A stretch of 64,000 nt of DNA from Closterium sp. Naga37s-1. Lineage: Eukaryota > Streptophyta > Zygnematophyceae > Desmidiales > Closteriaceae. The stretch covers positions 353,501 to 417,500 of the forward strand of contig CANJKZ010001160.1 in NCBI GenBank assembly GCA_947471745.1, in the 5' to 3' direction. Shown one piece after another: positions 32,191 through 42,127 of this stretch (position 1 is the first letter of the stretch; every line of letters starts with the position of its first letter). The translations under genes and the position numbers were made by a program. The notes below the pieces were generated by a model. It had not been told where the DNA came from. It ran no database searches and saw only the letters and a list, made by a program, of their open reading frames with translations.

Positions 32191-32868
32191 CTCGTCGTTC
32201 ACGAACAGATTTTGGCAGCGCAGATAAACGACACTATACAGGGGCGCGCGGAATGTCGGCATTAGCTAGCATGCTGGTGGGCGGAGTGTCTAAGAGAGCA
32301 ACACTTGGTAGGTAGAGTCGTTGGTTGTGCTACGAGAAGGCAGGTTGGGGTGGGGTTGGTTGGTGGGTGGGATCGTCAGCAATGTAAAATTGTTGCGCGG
32401 TTTTTTTGCGTTACGAAATTGGCTGAAGTGTAATTGAGAAGACCCACTTGTTCATGTCGACGGTCAGCAAATGATACAAACCTAAAGAAAAAACGGTGTA
32501 AAAAATCGACCCACTCGTACACTCAAAACCAATGGTGGGAATCTAATGTTAGCAGGAAATATTTGTGTTGTGCAATTTTCTGACTGAACTTTCCACTTTT
32601 ACCCATGGTACCGTAATGTCGTGCAATTATATGACTAAACATTCTATAGCCGGGTCCCGTGGTGGTTCAAACCATTTACGTAAATGTGGGGGATTAGTCC
32701 CGCGTTTAGAAACAAAAAGTGTAACCCACCCAAAACGAATTTGGCTTACACCAACACGATTCGTGGTTCGTTTGACAACAGGTGAAGGTCCTCATTCCAG
32801 AGAGCAGATCAACATTCTAGAGAGGAGATTCAAGATTCCGAAGAGCCCATTCATTCTACAGCACATTC
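32191..32868 (+). other. hAT 5' non-coding region
   Basis: No gene recognised. The stretch at 32793-32868 carries 'CATTCCAGAGAGCA' words that recur just after RLC-5 (40348-40365), consistent with one sequence split by the insertion plus local repeats. Confidence 0.5.
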
Positions 32869-32994
32869 TGTGAAGAAATGAGGAATGGGTGAACTAGGAA
32901 ATGAGTTGGGTACAAATATGAAACCCTAGAAAGCTGTACCCCATACTGTCTACCCCACTATAGCCTAGAAAGACTATAGCATATAAGTTCGACA
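32869..32994 (-). repeat. RLC-5 3' LTR (126 bp)
   Basis: Plus-strand ends TGTGAAGAAATGAGG and AAGTTCGACA. Differs from 40222-40347 only at CTATAGCC versus CTACAACC. Confidence 0.97.
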
Positions 32995-33021
32995 CACCCC
33001 CATAGGCAAAGTGGGGGAGAA
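32995..33021 (-). promoter_or_regulatory. RLC-5 polypurine tract hairpin
   Basis: Same sequence as in RLC-2 and RLC-6, immediately inside the 3' LTR. CCCCCA can pair with TGGGGG. Confidence 0.85.
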
Positions 33022-33194
33022 CAAGGGGTCACAAGACCAGTCAAGCAAAGCACAGCAAGCTCAGGGTGGATCCCAACGTCACCACACATTCTGAGCACAA
33101 GTTCAAGGGCCACAAGGCCAGTTCACATGCAAGCATATATATATAAAGCTAAACATGCAAGTGCAAGTGTATATAGGTCACAGTACAAGCAAGG

Positions 33195-35933
33195 TCAAGA
33201 AGTGAGCAAGTGAGGCAAAGTAGGTACAAGACCTAGCAAAGTACAGAAGCGCTGATGATCACAAGGCGCGAGTGCCTTGGTGAAGATATCAGCAGTGTTG
33301 GCCTGAGAGGCCACGTAAGCAAGTCGTAGCTGACCACGCTGCTGCAGCTCACGAGCAAGGAAGTAGCGAAGAGCAATGTGCTTCGTTCTGTGCTCCAGTC
33401 TGTGCTCCCGACACAAGGCCAACATGGCCTTGTTGTCTACGTACAGAACTGGAGGAGAATGAGGCGGCTCTCCAAGGTCAGTCAGCAGGTAGGTGAGCCA
33501 GCGTAACTCCTGTGCAGCCATGGCCCCCGCGTAGATCTCAGCCTCACAACTGGAGCCGAGAACAGACGACGAGCGGGTAGACCGCCACGAAACAGAGCCG
33601 GAACCAAGGCTGAAGGTGTAACCCTGTGACGACCGCTGCGTGGCCTGGTCGTCAGCCCAAGAAGCGTCTGCGTGACCAGTGAGGACCACTGGACTCCACC
33701 CTCCAAGCACAAGCCCCATGCCCGACGTACTGCACAAGTAGCGCAACACCCTCTTCGCTGCAGCCATGTGCTCTGGTCTGTGTCTCCCAGGAGCAACATA
33801 GCGTGCCAGAATGCTAAGAGGGTATGCAAGGTCAGGTCGAGTGCAGGTCATCAGGTACATGAGGTAGCCAACAAGCTCTGGGTATGGGCCACTCGACTCT
33901 ACGGACTCATCCGAAGGCAGAGCTGAGAGCGAGTGGCGAGTAGACAGAGGAGTGGCCTGAGGCGAGGAGTACGTGAAGCCGAAGCGCTGAAGGACCTGCT
34001 GCACCATGTGTGACTGAGTCAGGGTAATGGTGCGCTGTGCTCTGTCCCGGGTGATCTGCAAGCCAAGGTAGCTGCGCAGTTCACCCAGGTCTGTGCACGT
34101 GTGTCTCTTCTGCAGCTCGGATTTCACGTGGGCGAGTCCAGCAGTGTCAGCTGTGGCAAAGACAAAGTCGTCGACGTACACGAGGATGTAGAACGGCGGC
34201 AAAGAAGTGTTGGTGCGCAGAAACAGCGACGGGTCGGCAGTAGAAGGAGCAAACCCAAGAGCCGCAAGTGTAGTCCTCAGTGTGTCGTGCCACTCACGAG
34301 GTGCCTGGCGGAGACCATAGACTGGCCGCCGGAGGCTCCACTGGGTACCAGGAGGAAAAGACCCAGTGAAGCCAGGTGGACGGCGCAGCCAGATCTCCTC
34401 GTGCAGGCTCCCCTGCAAGAAAGCAGTGCTGAAGTCAAGAGAGTGAAGCTCGTAGTCACGGTGAGCGGCTATGTGCAGTAGTACCCGAAGAGTGGTCATC
34501 TTCGGGGTGGGAGAGAAGGTCTGAAAGTAGTCAACTCCCTGCCGCTGACTGAAGCCACGAGCCACGTAGCGCGCCTTGAAGACAGGCGGAGAACCCGGCG
34601 GCCGCTTCACCCTGAAAATCCACATGCCACTGACGATGTTCGCCCCAGGAGGGGGAACCTCGTCGACGTAGGTGCCTGTGGACTTCCAGGAAGCCATCTC
34701 TGCATCCATGGCTGCCTGCCACTGAGAGGAGTAGGGACCCTCTATCGCCTCCGCGTAAGAGCGCGGAGTCGGGATGTCTAGTGCATCCGGGTCTCCCTCA
34801 GGGGCAAGCAGCATGGACACAAGATGAGGTGAAGTAGCAGAAAAGCACTGGAACTCCTCCTGCCTGTCCTCAAGGACGTCCGTGCCAAGGGCACACTCAC
34901 CCCCGACGGACGGAGGACAGACAGACGCAGACTCAGCGACAAGACTAGCAGCGTAGTCTAGGCGACAGCGAGCAGCGAAGTCGACAAGCTCAGAAACTAA
35001 GGCAGACGTAGCAGCGGACTCAAAGGAAGGGTCAGTGACGACAGTAGCAAGGAGACGCGTGACAGTAGGACTGGCAGCACGAAGGGAGTCCGACTCCGGG
35101 TCAGCAAGAACTGGAAGAGAGGACTCAGGAGGAGAAGGCAAAGGGGCACGCAGCGGAGCAGTGGAGGGACGCAGAGACATCCGGTGCGTGCCTGGGACAG
35201 GGGGAGGACGCTGACGCGAACCACGACTACTAGTGCGCTCAGCACGGACAGGCGACGCAGGACGAGACGCAGGCTCACGACGCTCAGCAAGACCTCCAGT
35301 AGGACCAGTGTAGGGAGAAGGAGCAGGCAGAGGAGAGGTAGGCTGTAACTGTGACTCGGACTGGACAGGCGGTGGACACTCTAAGGGAGGAGCCGGACTA
35401 GCAGAGGGCGGAAGACCAAGAACCTGCTCAAGGAGCGGAACGAAGTACGGCCGCGGCCGCTCAGCACCACCAGCACCAGAAGGGACAGCACCAGCACCCC
35501 GAACGACAGCACCAGCGCCAGCAGCACCCCCAGCTCCAGCAGCGCCAACTCCAGTACCCTCAGAGGCACCAGCACCAGAGGCACCCTCAGCGCCAACACC
35601 CCCAGCAGCTCCAGCTCCAGTCGGACCACCAGAAGACGCAGCGGGTCCAGCTCCAGCACCCGCAGTAGCACCGACGCCCGCAGCACCACCAGCTCCAGTA
35701 CGAGAAGCACCCGCAGGCCCAGCAGCTCCAGTACTCCCAGTACGAGCACCTCCGGGACCCACGGCACCAGCACCCTCAGCAGCAGCAGAACCTACAGCAC
35801 CCTCAGCACCTCCAGCTCCAGCAGCTCGCCTCCAGCGCCGGGCAAACCACTCACGCAGCTCCTGTGGAGAGAGTAGCTCCCGCCGGGACGAAGTACCCGA
35901 AGAACCTCCAGGCCCAGCACCGCCAGACGCCAC
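33195..35933 (-). CDS. pol: RLC-5 linker, reverse transcriptase and RNase H
   Basis: 912 open codons. The first ~215 are Gly/Ala/Thr-rich linker with the motif SPQELREWFARRW. A Pro/Ser-rich part follows, then FAARCRLDYAASLVAES and LGTDVLEDRQEEF. RT runs from PTPRSYAEAI through WIFRVKRPPG, the LDFSTAFLQGSLHEEIWLRRPPGF block and PVYGLRQAPREW to the catalytic YVDDFVF. RNase H shows LTGHADASW, SSCEAEIYA, YVDNKAMLAL and HRTKHIALRYF. It ends with the family C-terminus (PTLPHLLTS). It copies the element RNA into cDNA in cytoplasmic particles. A single TAG separates it from the integrase frame, so the domains look functional but unlinked. Confidence 0.93.
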   Translation of the reverse strand: MASGGAGPGGSSGTSSRRELLSPQELREWFARRWRRAAGAGGAEGAVGSAAAEGAGAVGPGGARTGSTGAAGPAGASRTGAGGAAGVGATAGAGAGPAASSGGPTGAGAAGGVGAEGASGAGASEGTGVGAAGAGGAAGAGAVVRGAGAVPSGAGGAERPRPYFVPLLEQVLGLPPSASPAPPLECPPPVQSESQLQPTSPLPAPSPYTGPTGGLAERREPASRPASPVRAERTSSRGSRQRPPPVPGTHRMSLRPSTAPLRAPLPSPPESSLPVLADPESDSLRAASPTVTRLLATVVTDPSFESAATSALVSELVDFAARCRLDYAASLVAESASVCPPSVGGECALGTDVLEDRQEEFQCFSATSPHLVSMLLAPEGDPDALDIPTPRSYAEAIEGPYSSQWQAAMDAEMASWKSTGTYVDEVPPPGANIVSGMWIFRVKRPPGSPPVFKARYVARGFSQRQGVDYFQTFSPTPKMTTLRVLLHIAAHRDYELHSLDFSTAFLQGSLHEEIWLRRPPGFTGSFPPGTQWSLRRPVYGLRQAPREWHDTLRTTLAALGFAPSTADPSLFLRTNTSLPPFYILVYVDDFVFATADTAGLAHVKSELQKRHTCTDLGELRSYLGLQITRDRAQRTITLTQSHMVQQVLQRFGFTYSSPQATPLSTRHSLSALPSDESVESSGPYPELVGYLMYLMTCTRPDLAYPLSILARYVAPGRHRPEHMAAAKRVLRYLCSTSGMGLVLGGWSPVVLTGHADASWADDQATQRSSQGYTFSLGSGSVSWRSTRSSSVLGSSCEAEIYAGAMAAQELRWLTYLLTDLGEPPHSPPVLYVDNKAMLALCREHRLEHRTKHIALRYFLARELQQRGQLRLAYVASQANTADIFTKALAPCDHQRFCTLLGLVPTLPHLLTS

Positions 35934-35951
35934 ACGAGCAGGTCCAGTACC

Positions 35952-37295
35952 CTAAGACTCCGCACCCCAAGACGCAGCACCCCCAGGCGTAGCACCCCCA
36001 GGCGCAGCACCCCCAGAGTCAGCACCCCCAGGCTCAGCACCTCCAGAGTCAGCACCCCTAGACCCAGCACCCCTAGTAGCACCAGAGTCAACAGCTACCT
36101 CGACAGGGTCGACTGCGTCTACCTGAGACACACCTGAGGGGGCAGGACCCTGAGGGGGGAGGGGGTCTACCGGAGGGGGACCTGGCGTAAGGAAGAGCGG
36201 CGGGGAGGGGAGGGACGCAGTGCGGTAGGGGAAGAGACGGTAGTAGGGAACCGACTCGTCAAACGTGACGTCCTGGGAGGACAGAACACGGCGCGAGGTG
36301 GGGTGGTAGAACTGCCAGCCCGGCGCGTCAGGGGGGAAGCCAAGGAAGACGCAGGGAACAGCACGAGGGGACAGCTTGTCCGCAGACAAGTCGCGGACAA
36401 ACGCCCGAGATCCCCAGACACGGAACGCAGACGCATCGCCAACCTTCCCCGTCCACAGCAAAGCAGGGGAGGTCTCCGGCATGGAGACCCGGGGCTGAAG
36501 GTTGATCTGATGCGCCGCGTACCGAACCGCAAACGGCCACAGAAAATGGGGGGCAGCCGCATGGACCATGGACGTACGAGCGACGTCCATGACCATGCCA
36601 ATGCGGCGCTCAGCAATCCCATTTTGCTGCGGAGAGTCCGGAAGCGTGAAGGTCTGGTGGATGCCTCGTGCACGACAGAAGGCGCGCAGAAGGTCAGAGG
36701 AGAACTCTCCGCCTCTGTCAGAGTGCAGACGCAGAACAGGAAAGTCCGAGCCGAAACTCTCTCTGAGCTGGAGACGAGCTGCGCGGATCCAGGAGATCAA
36801 CACCTCAGTGACCTCACCCTTGCTGCGCAAGGGGAAGACCGCGGTGTAACGCGAGTAGTCGTCAACCACCAGCAGGAAGTAACGCTCGTGACCCTGTCCA
36901 CGGACGCGGGCTGGGCCCCACACGTCCATGTGAAGCGTCTGCAGTGGAGCCTCTGTCGGAGGAAACTCGGAGGAGTGAGGAGCGGCGCGCTGCCGCCCCT
37001 CGACGCAGGGAACGCAGGTGGGGCCAGGCCCCGGAGGAAGAGAAGGGAGGGACCGGGGGAGACCCGAGACAAGGAAACGAGAGGCCATGCCTCGGAGACG
37101 AGGCAGGGAGGGGTGACCAAGGCGGTGGTGCCAGAGGAGAGTCTGGTGAGACAGGAGACGACACGAGCAGGGGGCAGACTCAGGACCAGACCTGGACGCT
37201 GCAGCAAACACCTGACTCGACGCAGCTACCTGAGGAGACTCAGTAGTCAGTGTGTACAGGCTCGACCCCGGCCAAGTGTCGGCCCGTCCGAGCAC
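35952..37295 (-). CDS. pol: RLC-5 pre-integrase and integrase
   Basis: About 430 meaningful codons from PGSSLYTLTTESPQ. The pre-integrase finger is HHRLGHPSLP with CVPCVEG. The core has HMDVWGP, LHSDRGGEFSS and PQQNGIAERR, so all three catalytic acidic residues are kept. The C-terminal block (ASAFRVWGSRAFVRD, CVFLGFPPDA, TFDESVPYYRLFPY) leads to the PEG-rich linker. It ends at TAG in SWGAES-stop, where the sister copies continue. The upstream protease frame is offset by the 17-bp deletion. Integrase inserts the cDNA and makes the 5-bp duplication. Confidence 0.92.
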   Translation of the reverse strand: MLGRADTWPGSSLYTLTTESPQVAASSQVFAAASRSGPESAPCSCRLLSHQTLLWHHRLGHPSLPRLRGMASRFLVSGLPRSLPSLPPGPGPTCVPCVEGRQRAAPHSSEFPPTEAPLQTLHMDVWGPARVRGQGHERYFLLVVDDYSRYTAVFPLRSKGEVTEVLISWIRAARLQLRESFGSDFPVLRLHSDRGGEFSSDLLRAFCRARGIHQTFTLPDSPQQNGIAERRIGMVMDVARTSMVHAAAPHFLWPFAVRYAAHQINLQPRVSMPETSPALLWTGKVGDASAFRVWGSRAFVRDLSADKLSPRAVPCVFLGFPPDAPGWQFYHPTSRRVLSSQDVTFDESVPYYRLFPYRTASLPSPPLFLTPGPPPVDPLPPQGPAPSGVSQVDAVDPVEVAVDSGATRGAGSRGADSGGAEPGGADSGGAAPGGATPGGAASWGAES

Positions 37296-38029
37296 ACGTA
37301 CAGTGGGTCACTCGCTGACGCGCAGGAGTGAACTGGTCAACCCCTGCGTCCTGTAGGTCAACACCACTCACCAAGTTCGTAGAGAACGAGGGGAGGTAAA
37401 GACCTGACAGGGAGCCAGAAGGGGCCGCCGGACACGATAAGACAGTGGAGAAGTGGGCAAGGACAGGGCCCCCAGAGGGGTCTGCCAGGGAGACTGCCAC
37501 TGGCCGACTAAGCGGCGTAAGCGTGGTGCGGTCTCGAAAGAAGGAGCGGGAAGCACCCGAGTCAAGGGTGAAGGTGTGGGTGGCCGGAGCCGACGCGGTA
37601 CCTGAGAGCGCAGACTCACCAGTACCTGGAGCAGCAGACGCACTAGCACCTAGAGCAGCAGCCTCACCAGCACCTAGAGCAGCAGTCTCAATGCCCGGGT
37701 CAGGCGGAAAACACCGGTAACTGTCACCCTCATCACTAATAGTCACAGTATACATTGCAGCAAGAATAGCATCATAATCAAGATCAAAGATAGCAACACC
37801 CGCCCTAGACAGCTCGCCCCAGCGAAGGATCTCAGTAGCGTCGGGGAACTGATGACGCCAAGCGTCCGTCAGGCGGCCGAAGCAGCGCTGGGTGGAGTGT
37901 AGACCCCCACACTGCTCACCCGCGCGGTCGCCTGTACCCAGAACGTAGGTACAGGGGCCAGCACCCCCACCCCGCTGACGAGCAGCGTACCACTCACGAA
38001 GCTGCTGGGGGGAAGGGGTCTCACGAGTG

Positions 38030-38064
<35 letters not shown>

Positions 38065-39099
38065 CTGACCACCACCGGAGCCGACCCTCTGCGAAGAGCC
38101 GCCCCGACCAGCTCCACCTCCGCCGCCGCTACCTCCACCACCGCCTCCACCTCCACCACCTCCGCTCGCACCGCCACCACCGCCGCCTCCTCCGCCTCCA
38201 CTGCCGCCACTAGCGCCCCCACTCCCGCCACCACCCCCACCGCCACCCCCACCCCCTCCGCCGCCTCCACCGCCGCCTCCACCGCCCCCGCCAGCCCCTC
38301 CAGCGCCCTTGCCCCCCTTGCCCTTGCCTGGGCGGCGTCTCCCGCTAGGGGCAGACGCCGCGCCGACCGACTCAAGACCAACGAGGTCGGCCGCAGCAGC
38401 AGAGGCAACAGAGGGCAAGAGGGGGGAGGGGGAGCACCCCTCAAAGACAGGGGTACAAGGGTCACCACGAGAGGCTCCTACATCGACTATACTCTTTGCT
38501 GCTGCTAGGAGGTGCTCCTCGAGGAGGTCAACGGTGAGGGTGGTGGGGCAAACAGAGAGGAAGTGGTCCCTGACCGAGCGAAGGGTGTCAGGGAGCCGGG
38601 TGACTATGTAGTAGAGGGTGATGTACATAGGGGGGGGGTTCTTGGCGCAGAACTCAGCAGGAAGCGCAGCGCGGTAGCGAATGTCACTAGTGCGAAGGTG
38701 CGTAATGAGGTCAGCGACTGTGGGAAAAGCGGCGAGGTCAGGGAAGAGGTACGGCAGTATGAGGCGGCTAAGGGCAGCAGTGGCAGGGGAAGAGTAGCGT
38801 GCAACGACAGCGTCGTACAAGGTCTTAGCACTCTTGTACTGACTAAAATGCGCGCGCTCAGCGGTCGGTAAGTGGCGGCGCACAGCAAGGCGAGCAGCAG
38901 CATCGCGCGTGGCCCATTGCGAGCGAACAGTGGCATCAGCATCAGCAGGCGGGGCAGGAGAGGCACCAGACGTGAGATCGAAAAGGGAGAGACCGTCTGC
39001 CCTATCGCACTGTAGGAAAAGCTGCAAGTCATCGACCCAGACCTCAAAGTCAACAGCCCGACCCTCAGCATCAAAGGTAAGGACACTAGGGGTAGCCAT
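37240..39099 (-). CDS. gag: RLC-5 gag-protease
   Basis: 619 codons from ATG (MATPSVLTFD). Residues ~1-215 are a UBN2-type copia gag. Residues ~230-255 are basic (SGRRRPGKGKGGKG), and ~257-335 are almost pure glycine. A glutamine run (CAG/CTG repeat near 38028-38065), the motif PQQLREWYAARQ (~370) and a knuckle-like C-X14-C-X3-H-X4-C follow. The protease active site is TLDSGASRSFF near residue 545. The last residues are off frame because of the 17-bp deletion: RLC-6 has ACGTTTACCCGTCAGCC at this point and RLC-5 lacks it. Confidence 0.93.
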
Positions 39100-39115
39100 G
39101 ACAGCAGCAGTCTAG

Positions 39116-40140
39116 TGGTGAGAGCGGCAGGCTAGAGGTAGTGCAGTGGCAGAGACGCTGCTCGGGAAAGCTCTCACCAGACCGGGTGGGGAGGGCCGGG
39201 GCGCGCCGGCAGGAACAGGGCCGCAGCTGCGGCGGCGGCGGCTCGGCGGCTCAGCAGCGGCTCGGCGGCTCGGCGGCGGCTCGGCGGCTCGGCGGCGGCT
39301 CGGCGGCGGCTCGGCGGCTCGGCGGCGGCTCGGCGGCGGCCCGGCGGCTCGGCGGCGGCTCGGCGGCTCGGTGACGGCTCGGCGGCTCGGCTGCAGCTGC
39401 GGCGGCTCAGCGACGGCGGCGGCAGGGCCGGTGAGGGGGCCGCACAGAGCGGCGAAGGGGCCGCTGTAGGGCGGCGATGGGGCCGCTGGAGGGCGGCGAT
39501 TGGGCCGCTGAAGGGCGGCGACGGGGCCGCTGAAGGGCGGCGGCGGGGCCGCTAGAGGGCGGCGACGGGGCCGCGGAAGGGCGGCGACGGGGCCGTTGAA
39601 GGGCGGCGGTGGGGCCGCTAGAGGGCGGCGACAGGGCCGCGGTAGGGCGGCGACGGGGCCGTTGAAGGGCGGCGGCGGGGCCGCTAGAGGGCGGCGACGG
39701 GGCCGCGGTAGGGCGGCGACGGGGCCGCTAGAGGGCGGCGACGGGGCTGCTAGAGGGCGGCGACGGGGCCGCGGTAGGGCGGCGACGAGGCCGCTGAGGG
39801 GCGGCGGCGGGGCCGCTAGAGGGCGGCGACGGGGCCGCAGTGGGGCGGCGACGGGGCCGCTGAAGGGCAGCGGCGGGGCCGTTAGAGGGCGGCGACGGGG
39901 CCGCTTGGAGGGCGGCGACGGGGCCGCGAAAGGGCGGCGACGCGGCCGCGAAGGGCGGCGGGTGGGCCGCGAAGGGCGACGGGGCCGCGAGAGGGTGGCC
40001 GGGCCGCAAGGGGGGCGGCGACGGGGCCGCTAAGGGTGGCGACGGGGCCGTGAGTGGGGCCGTGAGTGAGGCCGCTAAGGGCGGCGCGACGGGCCGCTAA
40101 GGGGAGGGCGGCCCACAGGACGCGCCTCGGTCAGGGGCGA
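39116..40140 (-). repeat. RLC-5 GC-rich leader arrays
   Basis: Two arrays lie between primer site and gag. At 39230-39390, CGGCGGCTCGG units of ~11-19 bp occur. At 39470-40100, ~25-30-bp units with GGCGGCGACGGGGCCGC (TAGAG/GGTAG) occur about 25 times. Open frames in them are compositional artefacts. Confidence 0.88.
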
Positions 40141-40209
40141 CTCGATCTCAGGGCAGGAAAAAAAAAAATTTAGTGGTGGGCCCAAGGAAAAGTTCCCACT
40201 AGGGAACCT

Positions 40210-40221
40210 GCTTCTTTACCA
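40210..40221 (-). other. RLC-5 primer binding site
   Basis: The minus strand reads TGGTAAAGAAGC after the 5' LTR, a diverged initiator-tRNA-Met type site. Confidence 0.6.
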
Positions 40222-40347
40222 TGTGAAGAAATGAGGAATGGGTGAACTAGGAAATGAGTTGGGTACAAATATGAAACCCTAGAAAGCTGTACCCCATACT
40301 GTCTACCCCACTACAACCTAGAAAGACTATAGCATATAAGTTCGACA
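40222..40347 (-). repeat. RLC-5 5' LTR (126 bp)
   Basis: Pairs with 32869-32994 and is followed by the duplicated CATTC. Confidence 0.97.
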
Positions 40348-40553
40348 CATTCCAGAGAGCAAATCCATTCTAAAGAGAGCTCTATCTATCAGTTTATGTG
40401 CATGATGTCCCTACATCTCACACAGCTGAAGACTTCCCACACTATAGGATCAGTTAGATGTTGTCATTTAACTCATGTAGCGGCCTCTACAACAACTTCT
40501 AGTAGTTGTTCTTCTATTACGCCTGTATTCTAAGGAAAAGTAGAATCCTACCA

Positions 40554-42127
40554 TGTCTTCTTTAGGTGGTGATGCAGTGCATGATTCAACTGAGAAGAGT
40601 CAAAATTAAGGTGACGGTGGTGCTGATTCCGACAAGAAGACACGAGCGAAACAAAAAACAGGTCCAATTTGAGAGTTTTTTTTAGAAATAGGAAGGGCTT
40701 TCAAGGCAAATTGTCTCCTATGCGCCCCTCATATCACCACGTTCATAAAATCCGGCAAGGGTTCAATCACAAGTGGGATGCTTAATCACGTCATGGGATG
40801 TCATTCGTCGACGGGAGAACACGCCATCTATAAAAAAAAAGGCACGCGACAGATCCTTGCAAGGAGACATCGCTAGAAGAATTTCGAAGATGTTTTTGTA
40901 CCCGGACGAGGAGAATCGATGGAGATTGGTCCAAATTTGTGTGAAGGGGACAATGTTATTTCGTAACATCGAATACAAGGAATTGAAAGCATGGGCGAAA
41001 CTCCTCATTCTTTGGTGAACATGCCATCGCGTATGACCGTGACAAATGACATACATGCTACGTACTAATCGTACGTGAGGAGACTCAAAGCTCACTTGGG
41101 AGACATAACTTCAAAAATGTCGTTCACTTGTGACATATGGACGGCTCCTAACCTTCAAGCCTTTATGGCTTTGACCGTCCATTGGCTTGATGATTTTTTT
41201 TGAGACAAAACAAGTGTTGTTGGAATTTATTCACATGGAAGGCCATCATACGGGAGAGGCAATCAAGAATGCTTTTGGTGAATATGTTTCTGAGAAATGG
41301 GGGTTGGGAGAGAAGGTGATGGGTGTGACGCTCGACAACGCAAGTAACAATGAATGTTTCCTCACTCTTCTCAAGGTGGAGAAGACCTTCACGAAGGATA
41401 TCCACATGTTGTGCTTCACACATGTGGTTAATCTTGTGGTGGAGGCAATCATGGCCTCATGAGGGATATCCACATGTTGTGTTTTTATTCGGGCGTTTGC
41501 TAAGCACATCAATGGTTTGGCTTTGCGGCCTAAGAAGTTCTCGGACAAGTGCAAAGAGAAGGGGTTGGGCAATATCACAACCATTTCCCAAGACACTCCA
41601 ACTCGATGGTCAAGTGCACATACGATGATGAAAAAGGGGTTTGTGGAGAAGATGTCAATAGATTCATACCTTGTGGAGGAGGGTGAAATAGTGGAATCTC
41701 AATTCCGCATGAGGGATGATGAATGGAAAGCTCTTGAGGCAGTTGAAGACATTCTCTACCCTTTTGCCGAAGTGACAAGAATCTTGGAAGCATCAAGGTA
41801 TGGCATGGTATCATTGTGCATACCCATGATGAATTCTCTTATGGACACCTTGGAGTCCACCATAGAGATGAATGGGGAATTTACACGGGCATGCAAGGAT
41901 GGGTTGGCAAAGTTGGAGAATTACTACAACCGATCTTCGGAGGAGCACAGGATTGCAACCGTGCTAAGACCCACGCTTCATCCGGGCGTACTATGTCGCG
42001 GAATCAAAGGAAGGTAAGGGCCATGTGAGTGAGGACACGATTGGAGCAACCATGGCAAAAAAATACAAAGAGTATGCGAACGTTTTGGGTGGTGACGAAC
42101 ACATGGGAGAGAGCTCGACCTTGAGTG
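40554..42127 (+). pseudogene. hAT transposase, BED-finger type, broken
   Basis: The presumed ATG (40554) meets TAA after 19 codons. A BED zinc finger follows (CLLCAPHI then MLNHVMGCH, ~40705-40800), then stops near 40875-40980. The catalytic region has MSFTCDIWTAPNLQAFMALT (~41115-41180) with the first Asp, then a shift to HHTGEAIKNAF, VMGVTLDNASNNE (second Asp) and LCFTHVVNLV. A third frame gives LGNITTISQDTPTRWSSAH (the DxxTRW motif), YPFAEVTRILE, and ends near IATVLRP. The C-terminal dimerisation domain is missing. It once cut and pasted the hAT element; as it stands it is dead. Confidence 0.87.

Larger units (their letters stand above)
32869..40347 (-). mobile_element. RLC-5, young Ty1/copia element, nearly intact
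   Basis: 7479 bp on the minus strand, with 126-bp LTRs differing at 2 positions and a perfect duplication CATTC (32864-32868 and 40348-40352). Complete order: LTR, primer site, GC-rich leader, gag-protease, integrase, linker, RT, RNase H, 3' block, polypurine hairpin, LTR. I found two lesions: a 17-bp deletion at ~37270 that shifts frame between protease and integrase, and one in-frame TAG at ~35949 in the linker. Confidence 0.97.
31979..42127 (+). mobile_element. hAT transposon split by RLC-5
   Basis: The left part is 31979-32868 and the right part 40353-42127, interrupted by RLC-5. The left end interrupts the RLC-4 LTR with TAAAGGTGTAAACGAATA, a hAT-like terminal sequence. It is followed by AT-rich subterminal words (TTATTCGAA, TATTCGT) at 31995-32190, the usual place of transposase binding sites. 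The transposase lies in the right part. I could not find the right terminal inverted repeat or the 8-bp duplication, and a 12-bp array begins where the C-terminal domain should be. Confidence 0.72.

Noticed and set aside
36303-37331. 342-codon plus-strand frame opposite RLC-5 integrase, and the similar 377-codon frame opposite RLC-6
   Set aside because: Antisense shadows of conserved integrase sequence. Every family copy shows them because of GC-rich third positions.
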